A stretch of DNA of 64,000 bases from Zygnema cylindricum (Eukaryota > Streptophyta > Zygnematophyceae > Zygnematales > Zygnemataceae): assembly GCA_037447655.1 (NCBI GenBank), contig JBBHKE010000339.1, forward strand, positions 310,001 to 374,000. Direction: 5' to 3'. This document shows positions 32,584 to 42,244 of this stretch, in pieces. Each line of letters starts with the position of its first letter. Position 1 is the first letter of the stretch. The translations under genes were made by a program, and so were the position numbers. The notes beneath the pieces are model-generated. The model was given only the letters and a program-made list of their open reading frames with translations. It was not told where the DNA came from and made no database searches.

Positions 32584-33089
32584 TACACCGTCAATCGCTA
32601 TTAGAGTAATGGAAAAATTAGAGTACAAAAACTAAAAAAAAAAAAAATTGAGTAATTAACGCTAATTTGTGTGATAGAGCTTTTTCAACTATGAAGTTTA
32701 CCCTAATTTATCGAAGTACTCTGATTTTACACGCTAATATCCTATATTGTAAATAAGGTATTCGTACAAAATTTGGCAAAACGTACAGTTTATCGTCACT
32801 ATGACGTTTGCACTACGCGGTTTGTTAAAACGCAGTTACATGATAACGGCCTGTATTAAATCAATATTTGTATTTTTTACTTAATAAAGTACAATTTTGC
32901 ACGGTCGGAGGTCGTCCGTACTTCACACTATTTAAAACGGACCTATATTATAATTAAAAACGTTAATTAAACTTTACCTTAAATAGAATAATGAAAAAAA
33001 TAGAATCATTTACTCTATTTCATGTGATAGAGTCAAAATTTCGAGCGACCGAATTAGAGTAATTTACTCTAATTACGATTCGCGGTGTA
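32584..33089 (+). mobile_element. M3 MITE, copy 2, head-to-tail with copy 1
   Basis: 506 bp, same orientation and almost the same interior as copy 1 (for example CTATGACGTTTGCACTACGC and ATGATAACGGCCTGTATTAA), separated from it by three bases. The left end has diverged (TACACCGTCAATCGC). Confidence 0.85.
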
Positions 33090-33167
33090 CCATGCTTCTC
33101 CTAATAAATTAGTGTTGTATATATATTCCGATGTCACATTTACGCTCATAAATTCTTTAATCTTAAT

Positions 33168-33444
33168 CATAGTTCAAAAGTAGGCGTTTTTATGGTAGGC
33201 CTTTGGTCGGCGCCTTTATCGTAAGTTGTGTTATGGGCTTTTCATGTGATCTTCTTAGATCGCTGCTTTGATCAGCGACCGTCCGATCGTCCGCATCTGA
33301 CGGTGTGAATAATTTTTTTTGGTCCGAATGTTTTAATTGGTCCGAAAAAGGGTCGAATACAATATGGGTCTTAAGGACATATTATATGTTTTGCATACAA
33401 TAGGCATATTGTATGGGCCTACTTTAACCTACTTTTTAACTATA
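33168..33444 (-). mobile_element. H1 hAT-like MITE, copy 2
   Basis: 277 bp, with its interior in the opposite orientation to copy 1. Perfect 8-bp target duplication ATCTTAAT at 33160-33167 and 33445-33452. The terminal base at one end is A in place of G. Confidence 0.9.
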
Positions 33445-33452
33445 ATCTTAAT

Positions 33453-34232
33453 GCTAATAACGTTGGGCAGTGTAGTTTCGCATGTACGGAACCGTACTCA
33501 TTCTACGATTTCGAGGTAATTGTGCGTACGGTTTTCGAGAAACTGTACGATTTACGCTGTAACATTTGGGGACTTTTCTTCATTTGTCGTTTAGGATTTA
33601 GTACGGCACTGTTTGTTTACCAACTCGCATTAACTGCGTCTGTCCCATCGGTGTTTTGTCGTTTTATGAATAGATGACTGGCAGATCCCCTGTACAGAAT
33701 TATTTTATCGTTTTGTCAGCAGATTCCAAAATCGCATGGTACACGCGTATGTATGTCTTGTCGTATATACCGCCTTTAGTTTTGTCCTTTTGTGACTGCT
33801 TCTCGTCCACTTGCAGTACAGCTGTACACGTGGCAGGTGGTGGAAGAAATCCGCGCGACAGTCACCCCGGAATCTGAGGACGATGTCGGACCGTCCGATC
33901 CATACGGATAGGACCTTGTTGTACGATTCGTACGATTGTAGGATTTCCTAATTGTCCTTTTGTGCGGCGACGCGAAAGTAACGTCAGCTCGTGACTCCTA
34001 CCGCAACGAATTTTGTCGTTTAGCGATTTTCTTTTATGACGAGATTGGGACCGTCTTGGCGTCGAGTTTGTTGCGCGTGCTGTTTTTGTACGGACGAAGG
34101 AATCCGTACAGGGTCACTCCGTACAGAGGCAGAAACGACAAAAGACAAAAAACGGAAAAAAACAGAAGGAATCAAAGCGAGAAGAACAAGCCAGAAAGAA
34201 AATAAGAAGGGAAGGGAAAACGCAGGAAGTAG
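33453..34232 (+). other. GTAC-rich upstream region of the 34233 open frame
   Basis: Contains repeated GTACGG/CGTACGAT words, several TTGTCGTTT words shared with the inverted-repeat arms, and a TACACGTGGCAGG G-box at about 33825. No clear TATA box placed before a start codon. Short frames here (for example 34036-34659) have no recognised motif, but the ATG at 34036 could belong to a first exon. Confidence 0.4.
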
Positions 34233-36236
34233 AAATCCTTATATTTTCTCCTCTCTCTCTCTCTCCCTCTTCGTTTCACCAAACTTTTCTCCCTCCGTTC
34301 CCTTCCCCTCCCTCCACCCCCCAGGCCACCTACTTGTTTTGGGTCTCTCTCTCCCCCTCTCCCCCTCTCCCCCTCCAAACGGCTCCGTCCCGACCCCCCC
34401 TCTCTCCCCTCCGCCGACCACTCGTTTTCCCACCCATCAGAAGCTGCCACGTCATCCTTCCACCCTGCCACGTCAGCATTCCACCCTGCCACGTCAGCAT
34501 TCCACTCTGCCACGTCATCCTTCCACCCTGCCACGTCAGCATCTCACCGCGCCTACTCTCCAGCTTTCGCTTCCCGAGCAGATTCTCAGGATTTTTTCCC
34601 CGGAAATTCCGGCGGCTTATCCGGACGCGTTCATCTGGAGGCGGCCGTATCCGAACTAAACGACAAACTCCACTGTGACGTCACGCGGCCGCGGCCGCGC
34701 CACCACTGGCCGACGGATTGGGATTTTCCGCAGAAGAAAACTCCCGCCAGTCAGGATACGGCTTCGCACGTGCGAAACGTATTTTGGGACCCGGTCGCGT
34801 CCTTCCGCGCGAAAAACCGAAACGAGACCGACCTTTTGCAAGCGGAATCCGTACAGTCCGTACAGTCCGTACAACTACGGGAATCCGAAAACCGTCGGGA
34901 ATCCGTACACCGCGAAGTTTCAGTACACCGCCGGAGGGAATCCGTGCGGGACTTGTCTCGCTCGGCGAATGGTGACGTCAGCAGAGGAGAAGATGCGGCA
35001 CGTGCGACTTGGCACGTGTGTACGACGTGTCAGCACCGTACGGACACCGTACAGGGACACGTGGCGCACCAGATTCTGGAGCACAAGGACCGTTTTGAGG
35101 AAAATTTGAAAACCCCAAAAAGCGGAAATCCCCAATTTCTCCAAAATTTTCAAAACCTGCCCGAAACTTTGGGCAGGACCCAAAATTTTAAAAAATCGGC
35201 GCAGAAAACCGCCCGATTTCGGCGCTCCTCCAAGCGGTCGGCTTCCGGAGCCTTCCGCCCTGCCACGTCAGCAAATGCCACGTCAGCAAATGCCACGTCA
35301 GCAAATTTTACTGCAGCGAATGCCACGTCAGCAGGCAACAGCGAATCAGATACCAGCAATTTCTCCTCCCCCCAGTCGGCGGACAAATCCGAGGAATCCG
35401 AGCCCATCTTGCCACGTGGCAGGCTCTCTGTCTCTCTCCCTAGCAGCTGCCACGTGGCTCTCTCTCCTCCCTCCCCCTGCTCCCCTCTCACCCCCCCGGG
35501 ATGTAAAACCGCCACGTGGCACCACCTGACGAGGAAGACAGGGTCGGAATCGGAGGGAGGGGTAGGTTCGGGATTGGCCCCTCCTCCAGATGAAGACAAA
35601 CATATTTTGTCGTTTTATGCTTCTTCTTTGTCGCTTGTGGATTTCCAAAGGGCTTTGGACAATATGCAAAATCAGGCCTCCGCCCCCTTTTGGCCACCTG
35701 GCCATACTGCCACGTCAGCTTTTGCCACGTCAGCATTTGTGACGTCACCATGTGCCACGTCAGCAGGAGAGCGGCCGGAATTAGTGCTGATGGCGGAAGA
35801 AGCCACGTCAGCATTAAGAAATGCCACGTCAGCAGTGGGAAATGCCACGTCAGCGCATGTTGCAGCGGCATACGCCGCCACGTCAGCATATGCCACGTCA
35901 GCAATGAGGAGTGTGACGTCAGCAGGGGAAGGCGCCAGGGGAAGAGATTTTGGGGCGGAAATTTTGGGAAAAGAAAATGGAGGTTATTATTTTGGGAAGG
36001 AAAAGTTTTTGGGGTTCGGGCAGGCGACGGAAGGGAATTTCGGGCAGCGGAAAAAATTCTACGAGGGATCTTTCGGGCAGGTGAAAAATAGTTTCGTTTT
36101 TGAAGATGGGAAGGCTTTGGAGGCGGGGAAGAGGAGGGAGGGGGGGGAGAGGAGGGAGGTGGAGAGGGAGGAGAGGAAGGGGGAGTGGAGGGAGGAGAGG
36201 GAGGAGCTGAAACTCGAACTCACTTTAAGTTTGTGA
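34233..36236 (+). CDS. Unrecognised open frame with Ala-Thr-Ser-Ala repeats
   Basis: One frame stays open for 667 codons (TAG at 34230, TGA at 36234-36236) in GC-rich DNA unlike the AT-rich flanks. There is no in-frame ATG before 35664, so an upstream exon or non-coding status must be considered. In order: Pro/Ser/Leu-rich start; five 7-residue FHPATSA-type repeats (34446-34550); a basic middle; a CX2CX12HX4H arrangement (CTTCQ...HQILEH, about 35022-35087) that could be a C2H2 finger or chance; ATSAN/ATSAG repeats (35262-35335 and 35709-35925); FGK/FGQ repeats; an Arg/Glu-rich tail ending ELKLELTLSL. All 17 GCCACGTCA copies fall in one codon phase. Function unknown. Confidence 0.4.
   Translation, partial: KSLYFLLSLSLPLRFTKLFSLRSLPLPPPPRPPTCFGSLSPPLPLSPSKRLRPDPPSLPSADHSFSHPSEAATSSFHPATSAFHPATSAFHSATSSFHPATSASHRAYSPAFASRADSQDFFPGNSGGLSGRVHLEAAVSELNDKLHCDVTRPRPRHHWPTDWDFPQKKTPASQDTASHVRNVFWDPVASFRAKNRNETDLLQAESVQSVQSVQLRESENRRESVHREVSVHRRRESVRDLSRSANGDVSRGEDAARATWHVCTTCQHRTDTVQGHVAHQILEHKDRFEENLKTPKSGNPQFLQNFQNLPETLGRTQNFKKSAQKTARFRRSSKRSASGAFRPATSANATSANATSANFTAANATSAGNSESDTSNFSSPQSADKSEESEPILPRGRLSVSLPSSCHVALSPPSPCSPLTPPGCKTATWHHLTRKTGSESEGGVGSGLAPPPDEDKHILSFYASSLSLVDFQRALDNMQNQASAPFWPPGHTATSAFATSAFVTSPCATSAGERPELVLMAEEATSALRNATSAVGNATSAHVAAAYAATSAYATSAMRSVTSAGEGARGRDFGAEILGKENGGYYFGKEKFLGFGQATEGNFGQRKKFYEGSFGQVKNSFVFEDGKALEAGKRREGGERREVEREERKGEWREEREELKLELTLSL
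34240..34324 (+). promoter_or_regulatory. CT-rich tract ending in a possible splice acceptor
   Basis: A long pyrimidine tract finishes with CCACCCCCCAG followed by GCC, which fits a 3' splice site at 34323-34324. Splicing there from an upstream exon would provide the missing start of the 34233-36236 frame. The tract could equally be a plant-type pyrimidine-rich 5' leader. Confidence 0.3.
34446..34550 (+). repeat. 21-bp tandem repeat, five units
   Basis: GCCACGTCA starts at 34446, 34467, 34488, 34509 and 34530, spaced exactly 21 bp, separated by GCATTCCACCCT or TCCTTCCACCCT. Confidence 0.95.
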
Positions 36237-37008
36237 GTGAGGAAAAAGATTAGGTGGAGAAATTATTGTTTGGGAAAATAAGTTTTTTTTTTTTTTGTTT
36301 TTTTTTTTTTTCGGTCACTTTAAAAAGTTGTGGCTGGAGTAATTTTTCTTTAGGGTTGGGATGGAAAAAAGGAGAGTGTTTTAATTTTGTTTTTCCTCCG
36401 AATAGTTCTATCCCAACTCTTTTTCTCTCTCTCTCTCTCTCCCCTTCTTCCTCTCCCTCTCTCTCCCTCTCCCTCACCCTCTCTCTCTCCCCCTCGCTCT
36501 CTTTTTTTTTTATCCCCTGAAAATTATTTGGAGGATATTTTTTATATTTTTTTGGCGAAAGCCTTTTTCGGTCCTTTTCCATATTTGATCAGTTTAGGCC
36601 CTTTTTTTTTTCAGTTTAGCTGTTTTTTTTTTTTTGATAACAAGTAGAGAAGGACAAGAATAGAAAATCGTGGGGAAAAATGACAGGAAAAGATAAAAGA
36701 AGGAAGTTTGACAGCTATGGCCGAGCTTGTTTTTTTTCTTCATAGCTGTTTTTGTTCCTAATTTTGAAGGTGTAATTTTTTTGTTGACATGACAGACCAT
36801 TATTTTTACTTTTTTTTTTAGCTTTTTAGCAGGAAATTTTTGTTGATAAGAGGATATTTTGTAAAAGAAAAGCTGTTTTTAATTCCATTTTTATAATTTT
36901 AAGGTCTTTTCTTTGATTTTATGTTTAATTTTATGTTGATTTTATTTATATTATTTTTCTGTTTTTTTTGTTTCTTTGTTTTTTTTCTTTTTTTTTATCT
37001 CTTTGTCC
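36237..37008. other. T-rich and CT-rich low-complexity spacer
   Basis: Poly-T runs near 36285-36312 and 36602-36637, a CT tract at 36420-36505, then T-rich DNA. It could hold the 3' end of the upstream frame, but no distinct polyadenylation signal stands out. Nothing else recognised. Confidence 0.5.
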
Positions 37009-37016
37009 CAATTTTG

Positions 37017-37480
37017 CATAGTTGTTCAAATCGCATTTTACGCACGATTCAAACGTGCAACGGAGAGGTCGATTTGAAAAAATCGTTAAAATCGTTAATG
37101 AATTTATGTTCGTACAATTTCGTACATGTTCATACGTTCGTACACATTTCAAACTTACCACGCGCAAATATTGTGACGCTGCAACGTTTCTTCTCGAAAT
37201 TGTCCGTACGTGAACGATAAAATTCCGTACGTTATCCATGAAATTTCTGTTCAGTTTACCGGACAGAAAGTACTAATACGTGCAACATATCTTTTCGTCA
37301 AATTCCTTATATTTTCTGTATAAAACTGTACAGTTACCGTAAATACTGCACAGTTTCCGCAGATTGTCCGATCAGTTTAACAGACAGAAAGTACATCGCG
37401 TTTTTTTGCGATTTTTACAAATGTCACATACAATACGTACAAACTGGAAAAAATGAAATCGCGCGATTTGAACAACTAGG
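37017..37480 (+). mobile_element. H2 hAT-like MITE
   Basis: 464 bp with 18-bp terminal inverted repeats (CATAGTTGTTCAAATCGC against CCTAGTTGTTCAAATCGC) and a perfect 8-bp target duplication CAATTTTG at 37009-37016 and 37481-37488. The interior is rich in GTACGT and ACAGAAAGTA words. No transposase. Confidence 0.88.
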
Positions 37481-37488
37481 CAATTTTG

Positions 37489-38494
37489 AGTCTTAAAATT
37501 AATTTAGTAATACTATAACGTAATATTTTAACGTATTACTATAACGTAGTTAATAACACCAAATTGTATTCAAAACACCATATTATATTTACTTAATCTC
37601 ATAAATGGGGATTATGAAGTCGAATCGTAAAATATTTTAAAATATTTCCATGTAGTGTTTTTCTCGACCTGTCGCCACAAGTGCAATAAAGTTCACAGGA
37701 GAAAAAGCCATAGTAAAAAATACAAAAAGTGTACTGTAAATTTCAATATGTTCGAACTTTACATTCGTATGTTATTCAGTGCGCACTTCAGGGAGAGAGG
37801 AGGAGAGGAGAGAAGGGAGAAGTGGAGGGAGGAGCAGAGGGAAATGGAGGGAGGGAGGGAGGGAGGGAGAGAGAGGGGGAGAGAGAGGGCGGGAGGGTAA
37901 GCAAGTCGTTCCCCCATCAGGAGGTACGAGTAATTGTACGGAGACAAGTACTAGCAATTATTTTTCTGGCCAATTTGCCATTAGGTCGCGATGGGCTTGT
38001 TGTTTTGGTTTAGTGAGTTGCCGTGCTTTTCATTTTGAGTTTAGAACTTACCATTTTTATGTGTTCACGTTGCTTTATTTGTTTTTTATTGCCTTGCATG
38101 TAGTTTTTCAGTTTTGGCCGTGCCACCCCTTTTGTACCCCGGTCTCAGATGGCTTACCATCGTGCTTTTTAATTTATCCTGTCATTCTCTCTAATACTAC
38201 TATTAAGGCCTTAATGTATAGCCACACTTATATTGTGTTGTAATACTTTTTATTTCTAGACACATATAGGCGATAACAAATTTGTTAGTCGCGGAGCGGA
38301 GAGTTTAATCAAAATCGAGTAAAATGGACAAGGTCTCGTTCGCTCACTCCCTCTCTTTTTCTCCCTCTCCACTTTATCCTCCCCCTCTCGTCCCTCTCTC
38401 TCTCTCTCCCTCTCTCTCCCTCTCTCCCTCTCTCTCTCTCTCAAGAAAAAGAGTTGAATAAAAAATAAAATCTAGGATTAAGGCATATTAGAAA
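37489..38494. other. Spacer with GA and CT tracts
   Basis: Contains a palindromic AT block (TACTATAACGTAATATTTTA near 37508), a GGGA-rich tract at 37790-37895 and CT microsatellite at 38345-38442. Open frames across the tracts are low-complexity. I see no gene. Confidence 0.5.
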
Positions 38495-38680
38495 ATGGTG
38501 TATTGGCATATTAAAAATGTTGAAAGTCTTAACGAAATTTTAAAATGCGATGTAAAAAGGGGAGGAAAAGACGTAAAAAAATGCGCTAAGTTGTGCAAAT
38601 TGTTGAGGGTAGACTTTAACAAGTGGTGTCAAAAAAATGGAAGTGGGCACACAGACGACAAGACAGGAAAGAAAATATAA
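38495..38680 (+). CDS. Small lysine/cysteine-rich open frame, unrecognised
   Basis: 61 codons from ATG 38495 to TAA, starting MVYWHIKNVESLNEILKC. About a quarter of residues are Lys or Arg, and there are four cysteines (CDVKRGG, KKCAKLCKLL, KWCQKN). No signal peptide or membrane segment. The base composition is that of the surroundings, and short frames of this size arise by chance, so it may not be a gene. Confidence 0.2.
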   Translation: MVYWHIKNVESLNEILKCDVKRGGKDVKKCAKLCKLLRVDFNKWCQKNGSGHTDDKTGKKI

Positions 38681-38989
38681 GGTTTTCTAGGAATTTTACA
38701 CCTAATATAGTTAGGTGTAAAATTATAGAATTTTATAGTTTTCATTCAATCGTAGCCCATAGAGTGCGAGGGAACAATTGTGGCTTGTTATAGGTATAAA
38801 AATTTGGGACTCATGGAAATATGACAAATTTTTAAATAGTGTTGAACATTAAATGAGTAAGAGTGTAGAATGAATTCCATGGCTTTTTAAAAGTTCTCTA
38901 ATTAGTAATTACACTTAGTATATACAAAATTAGGTCAAAAATATTTGTTTAACAAAACCATAGGTAGAGATTAGTGTGGAAAGGTGATA

Positions 38990-39212
38990 AATAGTGTGGA
39001 ACGTTGATAATTATTGTGCCACTTACCTATGTTCATGCCATCCCAAGCGCTATTCTTTTAGAATAATAGAATGTATATTCTTATTTTTCGGTTTTCAAGG
39101 TTCGTACACTATATAGTATATAACCTAAAATAGAGTAATTAACTAATTATCACTAAAAGTTCTCATACTAATTGTCTTGACGCAAATTCACAGTTCAGTA
39201 GAAACCCTAATG
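38990..39212 (+). repeat. Dispersed repeat R3, copy 1
   Basis: Direct, diverged match to 44730-44870. Landmarks: CGGTTTTCAAGGTTCGTACAC, CCTAAAATAGAGTAA, a CTAATTxTxxxACCTTGA block and GTTTTAAAT at the end, where the H1 MITE copy 3 is inserted. Confidence 0.55.
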
Positions 39213-39220
39213 TTTTAAAT

Positions 39221-39584
39221 CATAGTTCAAAAGTAGGTGAAAGCACACCCATACAATATGCCTATTGTACGCAAAAAATACAATATACCCTTAAGACCCA
39301 TATTGTATTGGCCGCAAAATGAAATAAAATAGTAACAGGGTTGAGTTGCACATCGTTCGATAGAGAATTAAACGTCATGTCTAAATTTTGAAAAACATTC
39401 GGACAAAAAATTATTTTTCTGTGAGTTTTGAGGTATTTTTTATTTAAACCGTCAGATTTGGACGATCGGACGGTCGCTGATCAAAGTAGCGACTTAAGAA
39501 GGTCACATGAAAAGCCCATAACACAACTTACGATAAAGGCGCCGACAAAAGGCCTACAATTGAAACGCCTACTTTTGAACTATG
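39221..39584 (+). mobile_element. H1 hAT-like MITE, copy 3
   Basis: 364 bp, perfect 8-bp target duplication TTTTAAAT at 39213-39220 and 39585-39592. The related unoccupied site is seen at 44871-44878. It is longer than the other copies because of an insertion of about 80 bp near 39315-39400. Confidence 0.92.
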
Positions 39585-39739
39585 TTTTAAATGAACAAAT
39601 ATTTCGTATGAACAGCGCACGAAATATTCATACGAAAATGGAATAATAGAAAGCGAGAGCTATTTTCGCCTCTTATTTTTTGCTATTTTCGCCATATCTA
39701 CCCTATATACGAAAATATAAGAAGGCGCAAAAAGACAAA

Positions 39740-40927
39740 TCGTCAAGACCTAACGACCGGACGTTTTCAGTGATAAGTCAAATCCGTACAGGCTGTTCTG
39801 TACTGTAAGTCCGTTGGCAACGCTCCGAAAGGCTGTCTTAAGTACAATTTCCTAACGCATATACTCGATGCTACCGACAGAAATATTTTGAATCATGATG
39901 TTGTCGTTTTGTGATCCATACCGTACATTTACGTACAAACCCTGACGATTTTCATTATTCGGGTCTCCAATTTTTTTTCTTCTTGTACTTTTGCGTTCCT
40001 AAAAGGCTAAAAACACAATACAAACGTACAACAAAATATGTAAAAAACGATTAAACGAAAATAGCAAGAAACAAGAAAAAACAGGGACTGCTGTTATGGC
40101 TACCGTACATAAAATCAGTTGACCTGCCAGAACTGTACCTGAATATTTGTCTTTTAGCAGATTTTTACACTGGTACAACAGAAAAGTAGGTGAAAAGCTG
40201 TAAAACTGTACAATAATGTACTTTCTCGTACAGACATTATCTCAACATCTACAACATATCTATCTGTGATTTTGTCTTTTTGCGAATCGATCTTGGATTA
40301 ACGAATGAAACCGTCAAAGGTCTTTCGTTAACAAATTATGCCAGGCGTGGGACCTTCTGTGAGGAATTGAGGATCTTTCAAGATTCTCTGCGTATATTCC
40401 CGTTTATCTTAATATATAACGAGCGGTACTGTATCCTGTCTTTCAATGCCACGTGGTCGCTTTCGTTGTTTTCTGTCGTTTTGAACGAACAGATCCTGAG
40501 CGTTGGTTTTAGCCACGTCATCAGATCGTGCAATATCATGCAATATCGCGCCCATCTTGAGGACTCTTTGAAAAGTTTAAAATATTAAAAGGACACATTC
40601 GAAAACGCCTGACGTGGCAAAAACGACAACATAATGCAATGTAAACCGGATTGTTATCTGATTCTGCTGTTCATTGACAAAAAGATTCGATTTTGAATAT
40701 TATCCACTTTTCAGGATATTGCAAAAAACTACAAATAGTCAAATGGCAAATACGACAGAATCGCCATAGGACCGAGAAATTCGCTAGGGTTTGGCGTAAC
40801 AGCGATAACAGATTTTCTTTGTCCATTTAGTGTTTCTTCAATAATACGGGGGCGCACAAAAGAAAAGAACAATACGGTCAATGCATGTGCGCTTTTGGAG
40901 TATTGCGAGTCTACAAATGTCGAAATA
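39740..40927 (-). repeat. Right arm of the giant inverted repeat
   Basis: Reverse complement collinear with 27412-27690 and 30370-31470. It appears nearly uninterrupted and is therefore the better guide to the ancestral arm, about 1.2 kb. Confidence 0.8.
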
Positions 40928-41179
40928 AGGGTAACCTTCCATCAGGCAAAAAGTGGAGTTGTTTACTGGAGAAAGTACCTTGCCGTACTACGCCGTACGG
41001 TTTTTTTTTTTTTTTAACAAAAGATGTTTACTAAAAATTTCGTTGAGATTCTTTAGACTTCTTGGCGAAAATTACCACCGTCCGATTTTCAATTTTCGAC
41101 GCAAACACCCCTTGTTTCCAATACCGGGCTAGTCTCCTCCGACTGTCCTCAAGAGGACACTTAGCGCTTACTGGACGCG

Positions 41180-42244
41180 TGTAGAAATTGATGGTTCTTT
41201 TAGTATTTTCTAGGTCTAAAATGAAATGCAGAAAAGAAGCCGAGGCAATCTGCCTCTAACTCCTCTCTTCAACTCCCACACTTGTTACATTCACTGAAAG
41301 TTGGAGAGGAAGCTAGAGCCATGGCTGCCTATGCTATCTAAAGATTTACGGGTAGTAGATTAATTGATTTACGGGTAGTAGATTAGTTGATTCACTAAAA
41401 GAAGAGCTATCTGACCCAGGATTTGATGTACAAATTGTCCGTCAAAGCTCCCAGTAACCGGTAGCTTTATCCATTTAGTCTAAGACTAGTGTTAGGTCAT
41501 ATAGGGTTCGATAATTATATGAATGTTTCCACGTCCACTAATTCATTTAACGGTAACTATTTACGGGATACATAAATTCGGATAAGTAAAGTACGGATTA
41601 AGGTATGGAGAAGAAACAAGTACCGCGCATTTGTTTTTATAGCGAAACCAATACCGCGCAGGTATTTATGACGGCTACGATTGAAATCTGCATTTAATTG
41701 GACGGTTGGAATGAATGCCGAGATCGCGGAAGAGGATTCCAACAATTCGTGGTCACCGCCACATTGGATGACACGTGGCACCATGACATAGGATTTTGGC
41801 ATCTCCAAGGTATACGGAAACGAATCCGGATATGACATGTGTCGGCTTTTTGGCCGTGTCGTACATTGTCTGTACAGAAAGTACACCGGCAGCTGTACCT
41901 TTCTGTACGACACAGTAAAATAATTGGTGCCATACATCAGAAGATAGAGTTTTAGAGAGAAATAGGATTTAGAAAAATTTGGTAGATAGGACCCTCTCTC
42001 CAAGAGAGCTTCTGTACAAAAGTTCAACTTTGAACCTCTATAACTTATTGCTCAGGAGAGCAAATTCAAAGATTCTTTTTGCTATCGACTTAGGGGAGTA
42101 TTGCCTTTACAAAGGTGAAGGTGGTCAAAGTTTTTGTCTGCCAAGGTGGCAGTTATTCTTGCTGAAACACAAAAGGATCAATATTATCCTAGAGGCTTCT
42201 TACAAGCTGCCCTTTTGAGGACCCATAGAGGTCTCAGAGTTGCA
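41180..42244 (+). repeat. Solo family B LTR
   Basis: 1065 bp, TGTAGAAATTGATGG to CAGAGTTGCA, with G-box GACACGTGGCAC near 41769. It is not followed by a primer-binding site, and the flanks ACGCG and CCACT do not match, so it is a solo LTR whose flank was rearranged or whose duplication has decayed. Confidence 0.88.
41412..41490 (-). other. tRNA-like block in LTR, antisense
   Basis: Minus strand: CTTAGACTAAATGGATAAAGC (A-box-like) and CATCAAATCCTGGGTC (B-box-like, loop side worn). Confidence 0.45.

Larger units (their letters stand above)
27412..40927. mobile_element. Giant inverted-repeat structure (about 13.5 kb)
   Basis: Left arm 27412-27690 plus 30370-31470 is collinear with the reverse complement of right arm 39740-40927, with roughly three-quarters identity by eye. 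The left arm has gained about 2.7 kb of younger repeats between its two blocks. The interior (31470-39740) contains MITEs, a GC-rich open frame with repeats (34233-36236) and low-complexity DNA. No transposase is recognised and no target duplication was found at the outer limits, so mobility is inferred from structure only. It could be a very large Mutator-like element with long terminal repeats or two inverted copies of one repeat. Confidence 0.6.

Noticed and set aside
34036-34659. 207-codon frame from ATG 34036
   Set aside because: In a different phase from the long repeat frame, crosses a CT microsatellite and ends without recognised domain; mentioned only as a possible source of a first exon.
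35016-35087. C2H2 zinc finger in the ATSA-repeat frame
   Set aside because: CX2CX12HX4H is present but the hydrophobic core positions are Thr and His, and the DNA beneath is the GTAC/CACGTG word set common in non-coding parts of the window. Kept only as a possibility in the feature text.
38256-38444. Minus-strand Arg/Glu frame
   Set aside because: Product of the CT microsatellite at 38345-38442.
27412-40927. 9-bp (Mutator-type) target duplication at the ends of the giant inverted repeat
   Set aside because: I compared the flanks of the outermost matches and saw none; the true ends may lie elsewhere.
41180-42244. Target duplication around the solo LTR
   Set aside because: ACGCG and CCACT do not match.
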